Positions 41,501 to 49,880 of a stretch of DNA of 64,000 bases are shown in pieces. A program made the position numbers and the translations under genes. Every line of letters starts with the position of its first letter. Within the stretch, counting starts at the first letter, position 1. The notes under the pieces are model-generated. The model was not told where the DNA came from. It saw only the letters and a list, made by a program, of their open reading frames with translations, and ran no database searches. Origin of the DNA: Oscillospiraceae bacterium (GTDB lineage: Bacteria; Bacillota; Clostridia; Oscillospirales; Acutalibacteraceae); NCBI GenBank assembly GCA_015066225.1, contig SVOT01000004.1, forward strand, positions 1-64,000, given 5' to 3'.

Positions 41501-42009
41501 TCTTTTATAAGCTGTAAACCGTCTGAAACGGTGATATTCTGCTCTGAATCGGTAGTTGAATAAAACTCCTTGCAATAAAATGCCAGTGACGTTGAGGGGC
41601 GGTTGTCATCCACAACCTCAAATCGCATTGTAAAGAACGGTGTCACCGTTGTGGTTTTTACAGGCGAACTGTTTATATAAGCGATTGAATAAACGTTATC
41701 GGTATCCTTCACAAGACCGTGCTGATAAACACCCTTGAATTGCTGCGCTCCTGACGAATTGGTGGCAGGCTCGCAGTCAACAGGCTTCAGGACCGTGCTG
41801 TCAAACTCTACAAGCACTACCGCACCGCCTATACCCTCAATGCCCGAAGCCATATTGATGGTATAGGTTATTATTTTATCCTTTACATACCCGTCTTTGA
41901 CAGAAAAAAGCTTCTGGGCATTGCCCATAGCATAAACAGTTGTGGCTGTTGCGCTGAAGACAGATATGCACATTACGAAACATAAAAGAAGTGATAAAAA
42001 TCTTTTCAT
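38563..42009 (-). CDS. Secreted cohesin-like plus fibronectin-III repeat protein 1 (11 repeats)
   Basis: Exported protein of 1148 aa. Signal peptide RFLSLLLCFVMCISVFSATA (to about 27), then a beta-sandwich (about 33-165: FSVKDGYVKDKIITYTINMA, VLVEFDSTVLKPV) that resembles a cohesin/carbohydrate-binding fold. Eleven repeats of about 85-90 residues then follow, each with the FN3-like cadence xxPxxxxxGVxxxWxxVxGAxxYxVYRR ... YTYTVKAxxG. It ends in IKCKDKY. There is no LPXTG, S-layer or membrane anchor. Two paralogues lie upstream on the same strand. AAAGGAG precedes the ATG. The cohesin assignment is by eye. Confidence 0.85.
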   Translation of the reverse strand: MKRFLSLLLCFVMCISVFSATATTVYAMGNAQKLFSVKDGYVKDKIITYTINMASGIEGIGGAVVLVEFDSTVLKPVDCEPATNSSGAQQFKGVYQHGLVKDTDNVYSIAYINSSPVKTTTVTPFFTMRFEVVDDNRPSTSLAFYCKEFYSTTDSEQNITVSDGLQLIKEIPDVPTLEAPKLKGAKLGTNKITLSWDAADGANGYVIRRECEDSGREIIAEVSADVLEYVDVSELISGKTYTYFVQSVNGDATSAYNSNGVSCKYVSKPENIAAANSVGGIEITWDKAAGADNYVIMRREAGAEQWTKLVTRSAASTTLYKDTKVENGKTYEYDVNSAVGSFTTDTAEQGVMISYLETPSVLSLSNTENGIELTWKELENASYYVVYRRAVGTDTDFKEYETVTTNTFVDSLVTDGKAYTYTVKAVNDYGESAVTKTGYTITRVPSAIVSSMATGADNVTVFWESVNGVNGYYVYRRTEASAWEKVGSVRSTADYYKDTSVISGNEYYYAVAPYIGNSEGARVSSAEKVYYLAAPKPVVDNNKAGIKVIWEAVGDAQHYELMRRVGENGQFEFVKTVKKGEPLEYIDTDVTEGSVYFYVLKAYSLKGESRNSDIQQGTMRIACVENVSVKMLSDSVKITWRVHRSADSYIVCRNDGNGWVELAGVEDTSYVDDTVASGNEYKYAIKPVLSGFKGGVSEDEVVSVSFLASPVLKAENKSASTLLSWKSVGGADKYEIRRAKVGSGGKVGEYTVIATVSYKVTSFEDTEVSAGTRYRYIIRSIDGSLKSANSDYCENVFMKAPSISKVSNAYGGVKISWGSVKGANKYRVYRKLTGEKSWTKLGTVSSESLSYLDKTAKNNVNATYAVRAENGKSLSTYQTKSIKYFAAPTVTLKNSGSAISVSWNSIPGAKSYYVYRKGPGDSSWKRVGIASKTSYTDKNVTAGKKYTYTVKSYNGKEFSSYKSSGWSIIRLTTPKLTKAVNNAGSITVSWGKVSGAKTYNVYRKLKGDDSWTKIATGVKSTSYTDKKVSDGKTYIYTVKAVNSSSTSAHSSTGITIKRLGVPELVSAVSSKSGITVRWEAEKGASGYYVYRRVGSGAWERIAKVSGKDTVKYVDKTAKKGVTYTYTVKAYSGSYTGKTESGIKCKDKY

Positions 42010-42031
42010 CTTTTACTCCTTTAAACTACTT

Positions 42032-42055
42032 TCTCTCCCGCGTAGGCGGGAGAGA
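42032..42055 (-). other. Intercistronic hairpin between FN3 genes
   Basis: Ten-bp arms TCTCTCCCGC (42032-42041) and GCGGGAGAGA (42046-42055) with a GTAG loop (CTAC on the minus strand). There is no U run after it, so it is more likely an mRNA stabiliser or partial attenuator than a full terminator. Confidence 0.55.
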
Positions 42056-42062
42056 AGCAAAA

Positions 42063-45000
42063 TTAATATTTATCTTTTATAGTTTTACCGCTCCTGTTTG
42101 CACTTGTATATGAGCTGTAATATGCTTTGACTGTATAGGTGTAGGTTTTTCCTTTTTTCGCCGTTTTGTCAACATAGCTCACCTTTGATGCGCCTGAAAC
42201 CTTAGCGATTTTTTCATAAGAACCCGAGCCTGTTTTGCGGTAAACGTAGTAACCGGAAACTCCCGAAACCTTTTCCCATTTAACGGTAACACCGCTTTTT
42301 GAGCTAACGGGTGTTTTTAAAACAGGTGCCTTAAGGAACACTATTTTAACACCGCTTGTATTATAAGCAGATACTAAGCTGTCCTTCTGGGCTTTAACCA
42401 TATATGTGTAGGTTGTCTTATTCTTAACGTTCTTATCTGTGTATGACGTTGAGGTTGTAGTTGCAATCTTTGTCCAGCTCTTTGCACTGCCTGCCTTGCG
42501 GTAAACAATGTATTTCTTTGCACCGCCTACCTTACCCCAGGACACCTTAACACCGGAGGTCGTGTTCGAGGTTTTTACAACGGGAGCTGCAAGATAGCTG
42601 CAGGCAACGCCCTTTGTGTTGTAGTAGGAATATGAGCCTGAATAATACGCTTTTACTGTGTAATAGTATTTTGTATTACTCTTTGCAGAGGTATCGGTAT
42701 ATGAGGTTGATGTAACGGTTTTGATTTTTGTCCATTCGTCATCACCGCTCTTTTTACGGTAAACAACGTATTTTGAAGCGCCTGTTACCTTGCTCCATGT
42801 AACCTTGACACCACCGTATGCATTTTTAGCACTTGAGAGTGTGGGTGTTGAAAGGAAACGGATTCCCCAACCGTTTTTATTATAAGGTGACCACTCATAG
42901 CCGTCATAGGCTTTTACGGTGTATTCGTAGTCCTTACCGCTTTTAACGTTACTGTCCTTGTAGCTTGTGCTTTCGGTATCACCGATTTTGCTCCAGCTTT
43001 TTTCGCCCTTGAGTCTGCGATAAACTCTGTAGATTTCAGCACCGTCAACCTCTTTCCAACGAAGAGTAACGTTCTTTGAAGCATTTTCAATGTAGTTGAT
43101 TTCGGGTGCGGCAAAGTAATAAATAACTTCCTGACCCATTGTGGATTCAATATCGCCGCAAACCGCCTGGATTGCATAGAAGTTGTTTCTTGCACTCTTG
43201 GGGGTTTTGTGAACGTATGAAAGAGTTTTTGCATCAACTGTTTTGAGAACAGCCCAGTCATAGCCGGGAGCCTTGTACCAGATAACGTACTGCTCCGCAC
43301 CGGCTACCGCCGCCCACTTGATTGTTACGCCGCCATAAGCTGATGTAAGGCTTGTAACCTCGGGCTGTGAAAGTCTGCAGGAAACCTTTGACTCACACAT
43401 AGGTGTAACAGTTTCACCGTATACTGCACATACACCGTAAATGTACTGGATGCCCGAAACAGCAGTTTTATCAACGTAAACTGTGCTGTCAGCACCGGCT
43501 TCGCCAATAAGCTTGAATTCGCCGCCGACTTCTTTTCTGTAGATTTTATAAAGCTCGGCGCCTTTAACCTTGTTAAATACAATCTCCATACCCTCAGAGC
43601 CGTTTTCAACGAACTCAACAACAGGAGAATCAAGGTAATATACTTCATTTGAAACAACGGATTTTTGTGTAACCATGCCGTTTGCAGATGTGGCAACCGC
43701 ATAAGAATACGTCTCACCGCTCTGAACGGATTTATCCTCAAATTTGTCCTTTGAGGCGTCAACTGTTGCAATGGGCTGAGAATTGCGATAGATAATGTAC
43801 TCTTCAGCAAGGTCAACCTTTTCCCAGCTGACAGTTACTTTTTTAACACCGAGAGTCGCTGTAACCTTGCCAGTAATCGGGAGCTTAACAACAGAATAGC
43901 TGCTTGCACCGATTGCACTTTCAACGTCACCGCTGACAGCCTGGATTTTATAGAGGTATGTTTTGCTTGTCTGCACGTTTGTGTCTGTATAAGCATTGCC
44001 CTCAATAACGTCGGTTACCTGAACAAAGTCTGCATCCGCGGGACCCTTTCTGAAAACCTTGTAGCCTGTTGCGCCTTTTATAACAGACCAGTTAATTACA
44101 ATGTCGTTGTAGTTGATTTCTGCATAGTTAACCGTGGGAACTGAAACGTAAACGCTTGATGCCGGCTCTACAGATGCTTCTGCCAGATATTTGCCCTGAA
44201 TAGCTTTTACTGTGTAATAATACACTGTTCCGCTTGTGAGATTTGTGCTTTCGTAGAACGTTTCTGTGGTTGTACCGATTTTCAACCACTTATCTTCACC
44301 CTCGGCTTTCCTGAAAACATCATATTTTTCAGCACCGTTAAGTGCACCCCATGTAACCTTGAGGCCTTTTTCGGTTATCTCTTCAACGTTGATTTCGGTA
44401 ATTGTGCCGAAATACATTCCGGGAAGACCGGTTTCGTCTTTTTCTCTTTCACCGAACTCGTTTTCTGAAGATACGGTGTAATAATACTCAACGCCCTTTG
44501 TTATTGAAGTGTCAACGTAATCAGTAACGTCACCGGGAACCTCCAAAAGCTTTTCCCATTCGCCGGCAGCCTCTCTGCGGTAGATGTTGTAGTGATCTGC
44601 GCCCTTAACACCGTTCCAGAAGAAATGAAGGCTGTTTTCGGCAGAAGTAACCTCTTTATTGGTTGCCGCTGACAAGGTGAAGAAGCTATCCTCATAAACA
44701 AGCTGTTTTCCGTCACCTTTTCTTATATCGTTATCGTTGTTTTCATCTTCCGTGATATATTCTTCACAATAAATTTTAACGTCTGTAATGGGACGTGCAT
44801 CACCAACAGCGGTTAAAATAATGTCAATAAAAGCAGTTTCCTTATCGCCTGTTGTAAAGCCGTTGGGATTCAGATAAGCGAATGAATAAACACCATTATC
44901 GTCATAAGTAACGCCTTTTTCATATATGCCGTTGATGTTGAGAGCAAATTCACCATTAACAAATTTGCCTGCAGCACCGCTGGCTTCAGAAACAGCGAGA

Positions 45001-45218
45001 ATATTCTCGTCAAATTCAACCTTTATAACGGCGCCCACAATTTTTTTCTGGTTTGGGGCTACCGATACGGTATATGTTACCGTATCGTTCTCAAACCCTG
45101 TGCTTTTGACGCTGAATATTTCATTTGTTGCGCCCAATGCCTTTACTTCCGTAATGGTTGTGGTGAAAACAGTCACACACATTACAAGGCACATAAGCAA
45201 GGATAAAACTCTTTTCAA
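42063..45218 (-). CDS. Secreted cohesin-like plus fibronectin-III repeat protein 2 (10 repeats)
   Basis: Exported protein of 1051 aa, paralogous to its neighbours. Signal peptide RVLSLLMCLVMCVTVFTTTI, cohesin-like domain (about 33-170: VTYTVSVAPNQKKIVGAVI, VEFDENILAV), then ten FN3-like repeats and a KTIKDKY end. The start codon is TTG, with TAGGAGGA 8 bases upstream. The last three repeats are nearly interchangeable with those of the other two genes, suggesting recombination or recent duplication. No anchor motif is seen, so retention may rely on the cohesin-like or repeat region. Confidence 0.85.
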   Translation of the reverse strand: MKRVLSLLMCLVMCVTVFTTTITEVKALGATNEIFSVKSTGFENDTVTYTVSVAPNQKKIVGAVIKVEFDENILAVSEASGAAGKFVNGEFALNINGIYEKGVTYDDNGVYSFAYLNPNGFTTGDKETAFIDIILTAVGDARPITDVKIYCEEYITEDENNDNDIRKGDGKQLVYEDSFFTLSAATNKEVTSAENSLHFFWNGVKGADHYNIYRREAAGEWEKLLEVPGDVTDYVDTSITKGVEYYYTVSSENEFGEREKDETGLPGMYFGTITEINVEEITEKGLKVTWGALNGAEKYDVFRKAEGEDKWLKIGTTTETFYESTNLTSGTVYYYTVKAIQGKYLAEASVEPASSVYVSVPTVNYAEINYNDIVINWSVIKGATGYKVFRKGPADADFVQVTDVIEGNAYTDTNVQTSKTYLYKIQAVSGDVESAIGASSYSVVKLPITGKVTATLGVKKVTVSWEKVDLAEEYIIYRNSQPIATVDASKDKFEDKSVQSGETYSYAVATSANGMVTQKSVVSNEVYYLDSPVVEFVENGSEGMEIVFNKVKGAELYKIYRKEVGGEFKLIGEAGADSTVYVDKTAVSGIQYIYGVCAVYGETVTPMCESKVSCRLSQPEVTSLTSAYGGVTIKWAAVAGAEQYVIWYKAPGYDWAVLKTVDAKTLSYVHKTPKSARNNFYAIQAVCGDIESTMGQEVIYYFAAPEINYIENASKNVTLRWKEVDGAEIYRVYRRLKGEKSWSKIGDTESTSYKDSNVKSGKDYEYTVKAYDGYEWSPYNKNGWGIRFLSTPTLSSAKNAYGGVKVTWSKVTGASKYVVYRKKSGDDEWTKIKTVTSTSYTDTSAKSNTKYYYTVKAYYSGSYSYYNTKGVACSYLAAPVVKTSNTTSGVKVSWGKVGGAKKYIVYRKAGSAKSWTKIATTTSTSYTDKNVKNKTTYTYMVKAQKDSLVSAYNTSGVKIVFLKAPVLKTPVSSKSGVTVKWEKVSGVSGYYVYRKTGSGSYEKIAKVSGASKVSYVDKTAKKGKTYTYTVKAYYSSYTSANRSGKTIKDKY

Positions 45219-45261
45219 AGCCGATTCCTCCTAATTAAACGTGCGATTAATTAATTGTTAA

Positions 45262-47133
45262 TCAATATTTGTCTTTGCAAGATACCGCGTTTGAAGCAGC
45301 GCTCTTACTTGAGCTCTTATAAGCATAAACTCTATAGGTGTATGTCTTACCCTTTTCTGCAGTTTTATCAGCGTAGCTTACCTTTGTGTTACCGCTGAAT
45401 TTAGCAATTCTTTCGTATTCACCGGAGCCTGTTTTGCGTTCTACAATGTAGCCTGAAGCACCGGAAACCTTGCCCCACTTAACAGTGATGCCTGTTTTGG
45501 AGCTTGTTGCACTTGAAACAGAGGGTGTTTTAAGGAAATAGATTGTGTCACCCTTTGTGTCGTATGCTGAATAGAAGCTACCGTTGTAAGCCTTGACTGT
45601 ATATGTGTATTTTGTTCCTGCTTTTACGTTTTTGTCAACGTAGCTGTTTGTGGTTATTGTTGCGATTTTTGTCCAGCTTGTTGCACTGCCCGCTTTGCGG
45701 TAAACAACGTATTTTTTTGCACCGGAGATTTTGCTCCAGGAAAGCTTGACACCTGAGCTTGTATTTTTTACAGATGCGTTGGGGGCTTTAAGATAATTAA
45801 CTGCGCCGCCCTTTGTGCTTCCGCTTGCATCCTCTGTATATGCTCTTACAGCATAGTAAAGCTTCTTGTTGTTGGTTGCATTTTTATCAACGTAGGATGT
45901 TTTGCTGCCATCAACGGTAGTAACGGTTACGTATGAACCACCGCTGACTTTTCTGTATATTTTGTATTTAACTGCACCGTCAACAGCTGTCCAGCTGACC
46001 TTTACACCGCTTGTTGTTGACTTTGCTGTTACCTTGGGAGTTTCAACGTAATTGATATTGCCGTAAACATATGTTGCGCTGTAGCCGCCGTCACCGTAAG
46101 CTCTGACGGTGTATTCATATTTAACGCCTGTTTCAAGCTTGCTTTCGTCTGTATAGCTGCAGGCAGTAACCTTTTTGGCAACTATCGTCCAACCGCTCTT
46201 GGTGCCGTCTTCTTTGATTACTCGTCTGTAAACTCTGTAGTAATCAGCACCGTCAACCTTGCTCCATGAAACATTCACGGCATTGGGCTTAATGGCAGTT
46301 GTTATTTTTGCGGGAGCATTAAAGAATCGTGTGCTCACACCGTCTTTATCATACTCTGCTACCATACCCCATTCATTTTTGGGCTTGACTGTATAAGTAT
46401 ATTTTTTGCCGTTTTCAACATTTTCGTCAACATAGGATGTTTCCAATCCTTCAATGTCAACGAGCTTGCTGTATGAGCTTGCTCCCTCAGCCTTTCTGTA
46501 AACCCTGTAGCCTGTAGCACCAACGGTAGCATTCCAGGTAACCTCAACACCGCCCTTTACGGATTCTGCTTTTTCGAGAACCGTAGGACCGCACAATGTA
46601 TGGAAGGTGTGCTCTGCAACGGGGGCCTTGCTTCCGTTTGCGATATTGTTTGCAGGAGTATTTACACTTGAAAATTCATAGCAATAAAACTCAACTGTTG
46701 TTTCGGGTCTTACCTTGCCGATAGCCTGGAAGGTGAACTGCACGAAGGCTTTATTTTTCGAGCCAACCTTGTAGTCGGTCTCACCGGAGTAAACATAGCC
46801 GACAGCATAGCAATCGGTCGTGCCGTCAACGTAACCCGACTCATAAACGCCGGAGACTGAATCGTACTTGTCACCGTCGGGGTCTGTGAGCTTAACGCTG
46901 CCTGCGCTGACAGGCTTCAAATCAGCCTTATTGAATTTAGCGTGAATAACTGCACCCGAGAGGGTTACCTCTTTATTGAGATACACGGTGTAGGTGATTT
47001 TATCGTTTTTGAAATCACCCGCCGAAACAGTGAAAAGTGTTGTTGCATCAACTGCCTCTGCCGCAACGCCCACAACAGAGAACATACTCAGAAGCATTGC
47101 TATACACAACACCAAAGAAAGACTTTTTTTCAT
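45262..47133 (-). CDS. Secreted cohesin-like plus fibronectin-III repeat protein 3 (5 repeats)
   Basis: Shortest (623 aa) and promoter-proximal member. Signal peptide KKSLSLVLCIAMLLSMFSVV, cohesin-like domain (about 30-170: KITYTVYLNKEVTLSGAVI, HAKFNKADLKPV, FVQFTFQAIGKVRPE), five FN3-like repeats and the end VSCKDKY. The start is the ATG at 47133, behind GAAAGG at 9 bases; an ATG at 47142 overlaps that ribosome site. The three genes are 43-53 bases apart and likely one transcription unit from the promoter at 47230. Confidence 0.85.
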   Translation of the reverse strand: MKKSLSLVLCIAMLLSMFSVVGVAAEAVDATTLFTVSAGDFKNDKITYTVYLNKEVTLSGAVIHAKFNKADLKPVSAGSVKLTDPDGDKYDSVSGVYESGYVDGTTDCYAVGYVYSGETDYKVGSKNKAFVQFTFQAIGKVRPETTVEFYCYEFSSVNTPANNIANGSKAPVAEHTFHTLCGPTVLEKAESVKGGVEVTWNATVGATGYRVYRKAEGASSYSKLVDIEGLETSYVDENVENGKKYTYTVKPKNEWGMVAEYDKDGVSTRFFNAPAKITTAIKPNAVNVSWSKVDGADYYRVYRRVIKEDGTKSGWTIVAKKVTACSYTDESKLETGVKYEYTVRAYGDGGYSATYVYGNINYVETPKVTAKSTTSGVKVSWTAVDGAVKYKIYRKVSGGSYVTVTTVDGSKTSYVDKNATNNKKLYYAVRAYTEDASGSTKGGAVNYLKAPNASVKNTSSGVKLSWSKISGAKKYVVYRKAGSATSWTKIATITTNSYVDKNVKAGTKYTYTVKAYNGSFYSAYDTKGDTIYFLKTPSVSSATSSKTGITVKWGKVSGASGYIVERKTGSGEYERIAKFSGNTKVSYADKTAEKGKTYTYRVYAYKSSSKSAASNAVSCKDKY

Positions 47134-47229
47134 AGAAAACATCCTTTCAAAATACTCGGTTCAATCTTTTGGATTGGTCGCATTATCGAAAAAATCGCGA
47201 CACTCCCGAACATAATTTTGTACATTATA

Positions 47230-47259
47230 AATATATCATAAAAAGTGCCGTTCTGTCAA
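47230..47259 (-). promoter_or_regulatory. Promoter of the FN3 gene cluster
   Basis: Minus strand TTGACA, 18 bases, TATATT, leaving a leader of about 90 bases before the first start codon. Confidence 0.65.
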
Positions 47260-47300
47260 TGAAATCAAAGGAAAACTAAAGGTAAAAATAACCAAAAAAC

Positions 47301-47340
47301 AACCCCGTTTTTTATTCACCAAAAATAAAAAATCGGGGTT
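47301..47340 (-). terminator. Terminator of the flavodoxin-like gene
   Basis: AACCCCG (47301-47307) pairs with CGGGGTT (47334-47340), extended by a long A/T stem. Minus strand continues GTTTTTTGG. Confidence 0.75.
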
Positions 47341-47395
47341 TTTCAACACAGTTAAAAAATATTTAATTTTGGATTAACAATTTCGTAATAAATCT

Positions 47396-47863
47396 TCAGA
47401 CAGCCAGCTTATGACGAACATAAAAAAGAATATCCTCATCACAGGTTTTAAGAGCCTTTGCAGACACTGTTATGGCGTTTTTTACCGTCCCGCCGGAAAG
47501 GGCTACCCTTACCCTCAAACCATCCGCCGCTTTTTTTGCAAAGGAGCCGTTACCAAAAACAATGCAGACAACGTTTTTGAAACGCAAATCGCTGTTTTCA
47601 ATAAAGCTGTTAAGAACAGGCGGAACAGCACCCATCCACTCCTCGCAGGCAAAAATAACCGTATCGTACTCATCAAGAGAAATGTTACGCAAGCCGAGCT
47701 TTCCCCTTTTATTCTTCAAAGAGTTTATTTTGCAACCCATTTTGCTAGAAGCAGAAAACTCACGAAGCTCAAGAACGTCTGTATCAATATCATTTTTGCC
47801 GCTACGGCGGCACAAGTAACCTATGTCATCATCATAAGAACAATGAACGAGCAGTTTTTTCAA
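47396..47863 (-). CDS. Flavodoxin-like protein
   Basis: The 155-aa protein has the flavodoxin-like alternation of strands and helices. Notable segments are KKLLVHCSYDDDIGY, DTVIFACEEWMGAVPPVLNSF (the W/PP loop of flavodoxin-type quinone reductases), and NVVCIVFGNGSFAKKAADGL. The FMN phosphate-binding first loop (T/SxTGNT) is not recognisable, so flavin binding is uncertain. The start is taken as TTG at 47863 because GAGGTG lies six bases upstream; a TTG at 47887 is possible. Confidence 0.6.
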   Translation of the reverse strand: MKKLLVHCSYDDDIGYLCRRSGKNDIDTDVLELREFSASSKMGCKINSLKNKRGKLGLRNISLDEYDTVIFACEEWMGAVPPVLNSFIENSDLRFKNVVCIVFGNGSFAKKAADGLRVRVALSGGTVKNAITVSAKALKTCDEDILFYVRHKLAV

Positions 47864-48119
47864 AAATAACACCTCGCAATTCTTCAAACAACATATTGTT
47901 TAAAAAATCTCGTTCCACAACAATATATAGTATATCATAAACAGACGCAAATTGTAACTGTATATTACAAAATACAACAATTATCTACTTATTGCACAAA
48001 ACACCTTGCTTTATTTTATGCAATTTCCCCTACATCATAAACTACACTACCACCATTGAAAAATACGGAATATTGTGTTAAGATTATTGCATCAAAAAGC
48101 ATATGAAAAGAGGATACCA

Positions 48120-49289
48120 ATGAAACCCATCAGAACATTCATACAGCAAAACGCAATCAAAGCCTTGCTTGTTGCAGAAAGACCCATACACAAGCTTTCG
48201 GGCGGAAGACTTGCACAAAATCTGTTCTTATCTTCACTTGACATTCCTTTTGTAGGAACAAAGGTTAAAATCTTAAAAGAAACCGAAACATCAACGTTTA
48301 TTGCGAAATATAATGATGACGGCACTATCGACAGCGGCGATTTCAAGATTATTGCCACCACCGATATGCACACAGACGAGGATTATTCACTCAATGACAA
48401 ATCACTGCAGATGCTTATTAACCAGATTCGTGACGAAAAGCCCGACCTTGTTGTTCTCACAGGTGACTGCATACAGTCAAAATTCCAACAGATTGAAGCT
48501 GTTGAATTTGCACAGATGATGGAAAAAATCGGTGTTTATTGGGTTTACGTATTCGGCAACCACGAAGCAAGGGACGAAAAAGAGTTTCATAAATATCTTC
48601 TTATGAAGAGCCTTTCTGATTACCCCCACTGTCTTTCAAAATTCGGTGATCCCAACCTTTTTGGCTACGGCAACTTCATTGTCAACGTAATGAACTCTGA
48701 AACAGAGCTTAAGCAGAGCCTTGTATTTATGGATTCGGGCAGAGATATCATAGAAAAATATATGGCTCGTGACGGTGTACCCGCAGAAATGAAAGGCGGC
48801 TACGATTACATAAAACCCGACCAGATTAAATGGTACACCGACGAAATGAATGCTCTCAAAAAAGAATACGGCAAAGCCCCGAACCTTCTTTATATGCACA
48901 TCCCGATTAAGGAATATGAAGAAGTTTTCACTTTGGACGATGACGGCAAATACGTGCCCACAGGCAAGGCAGAAATTCTCTATGGCAGAATGTTTGAAAG
49001 CGTAGGCTGTTCACCCTTCAACAGCGGTCTTTTTGAAGCCATGAAGAAAAACGGCGCTCAGGGTATTTTCTCTGGTCACGACCACGTCAACGACTGGGCA
49101 GCAAAATACGACGGTATCTGGCTTGTATATAACCAAATGGGTAGCTATAACGCATACAATCTCGGCAACTACAACGGCGTTTCCCGCCCGGAGGAAGAAT
49201 GGCAACAGGGTGTAACCGTGACCACCATCCACAACGATGGCTCGTTTAATTTGCGCCAGAGCTTCAACATCAAATACATAAAAAAATAA
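48120..49289 (+). CDS. Metallophosphoesterase
   Basis: Predicted cytoplasmic phosphoesterase of 389 aa. Motifs: ATTDMHTDED (about 82), LTGDC (about 118), FGNHEARDE (about 147), LYMHIPIKEYE (about 260) and FSGHDHVNDW (about 320). The Asp normally following GNH is Glu here. It shares the HDHVND end, YGCGN/YGYGN and overall layout with the protein at 936-2009, so they are distant paralogues. The N-terminal 60 residues are extra. The start at 48120 is set by AGAGGA six bases upstream. Substrate unknown. Confidence 0.85.
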   Translation: MKPIRTFIQQNAIKALLVAERPIHKLSGGRLAQNLFLSSLDIPFVGTKVKILKETETSTFIAKYNDDGTIDSGDFKIIATTDMHTDEDYSLNDKSLQMLINQIRDEKPDLVVLTGDCIQSKFQQIEAVEFAQMMEKIGVYWVYVFGNHEARDEKEFHKYLLMKSLSDYPHCLSKFGDPNLFGYGNFIVNVMNSETELKQSLVFMDSGRDIIEKYMARDGVPAEMKGGYDYIKPDQIKWYTDEMNALKKEYGKAPNLLYMHIPIKEYEEVFTLDDDGKYVPTGKAEILYGRMFESVGCSPFNSGLFEAMKKNGAQGIFSGHDHVNDWAAKYDGIWLVYNQMGSYNAYNLGNYNGVSRPEEEWQQGVTVTTIHNDGSFNLRQSFNIKYIKK

Positions 49290-49300
49290 CAACAAACGAA

Positions 49301-49333
49301 AAACTCCTCTGCTTTCGCAGAGGAGCTTTTCTT
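49301..49333 (+). terminator. Terminator after the phosphoesterase
   Basis: CTCCTCTGC (49304-49312) pairs with GCAGAGGAG (49317-49325), with a TTTC loop and a CTTTTC tail. Confidence 0.75.
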
Positions 49334-49363
49334 AGGGGTAAATATGGAAATAAGGAGATAGGA

Positions 49364-49459
49364 ATGAAAACCTATTCGGTGGCTTGCCACCTGACGAAAC
49401 GTGGTGCTTTGTCGTTTCGTCAGTTACACTATACACCACACTTTTTAATTGCGTATTAA
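49364..49459 (+). other. Structured element with a 31-codon reading frame
   Basis: Between the phosphoesterase and rqcP, AAGGAGATAGGA is followed by an ATG opening a 31-codon frame (starts MKTYSVACHLTKRG, ends IAY). The same bases form two adjacent hairpins: GGTGGC-tt-GCCACC (49378-49391) and a 10-bp stem TGACGAAACG/CGTTTCGTCA (49392-49422). It could be a small peptide, a structured RNA or a palindromic mobile repeat. Strong pairing over codons favours RNA or a repeat. Confidence 0.4.
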
Positions 49460-49513
49460 AAAGATGTGAACTTTTTTATATTTTCAATGAACAATTTGTA
49501 AATTGCAAAAAAT

Positions 49514-49536
49514 AAAACCTCTGAAACAGAGGTTTT
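49514..49536 (-). terminator. Terminator of rqcP
   Basis: AAAACCTCTG (49514-49523) and CAGAGGTTTT (49527-49536), followed on the minus strand by ATTTTTTG. Confidence 0.85.
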
Positions 49537-49541
49537 AATAA

Positions 49542-49784
49542 TCAGTTTACAACTTCGTACATATTTGCCGCTTCGTCTTTTTTTGCATATTCGTTAACGG
49601 AAAGCACCTTATATTTTGTAAGGCTGCTACCCATCTGAATTGCAATAACATCGCCAACCTTAACGTCATATGACGCCCTGGCAATTTTGCCGTTAACCTC
49701 AACGTGCTTTGCGTCGCAAACCTCGTTTGCAACCGTGCGGCGCTTTATGATTCTTGAAACCTTCAAATATTTATCTAATCTCAT
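49542..49784 (-). CDS. rqcP: RqcP/YabO-type S4-domain RNA-binding protein
   Basis: Binds 23S rRNA and the P-site tRNA and aids alanine tailing of stalled chains with RqcH. The 80-aa protein is a single S4 domain: MRLDKYLKVSRIIKRRTVAN, VCDAKHVEVNGKIARASYDV and KVGDVIAIQMGS, ending in an acidic tail. Size and sequence match the Firmicute family. It is separated by 96 bases from the upstream cyclase; that gap contains an ACGGTC-aa-GACCGT palindrome (49852-49865). Confidence 0.9.
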   Translation of the reverse strand: MRLDKYLKVSRIIKRRTVANEVCDAKHVEVNGKIARASYDVKVGDVIAIQMGSSLTKYKVLSVNEYAKKDEAANMYEVVN

Positions 49785-49880
49785 ATGCTTATCCTATCCG
49801 TAAATAAGGGGGAACTTGACCCTCCCGTGATATCATCCGTTATTAATCGTTACGGTCAAGACCGTACCCTGCACTAAATT

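Noticed and set aside
38563-47142. CRISPR or tandem DNA repeat array
   Set aside because: The periodicity comes from FN3-like protein repeats of about 260 bases with diverged DNA, not short identical repeats with spacers.
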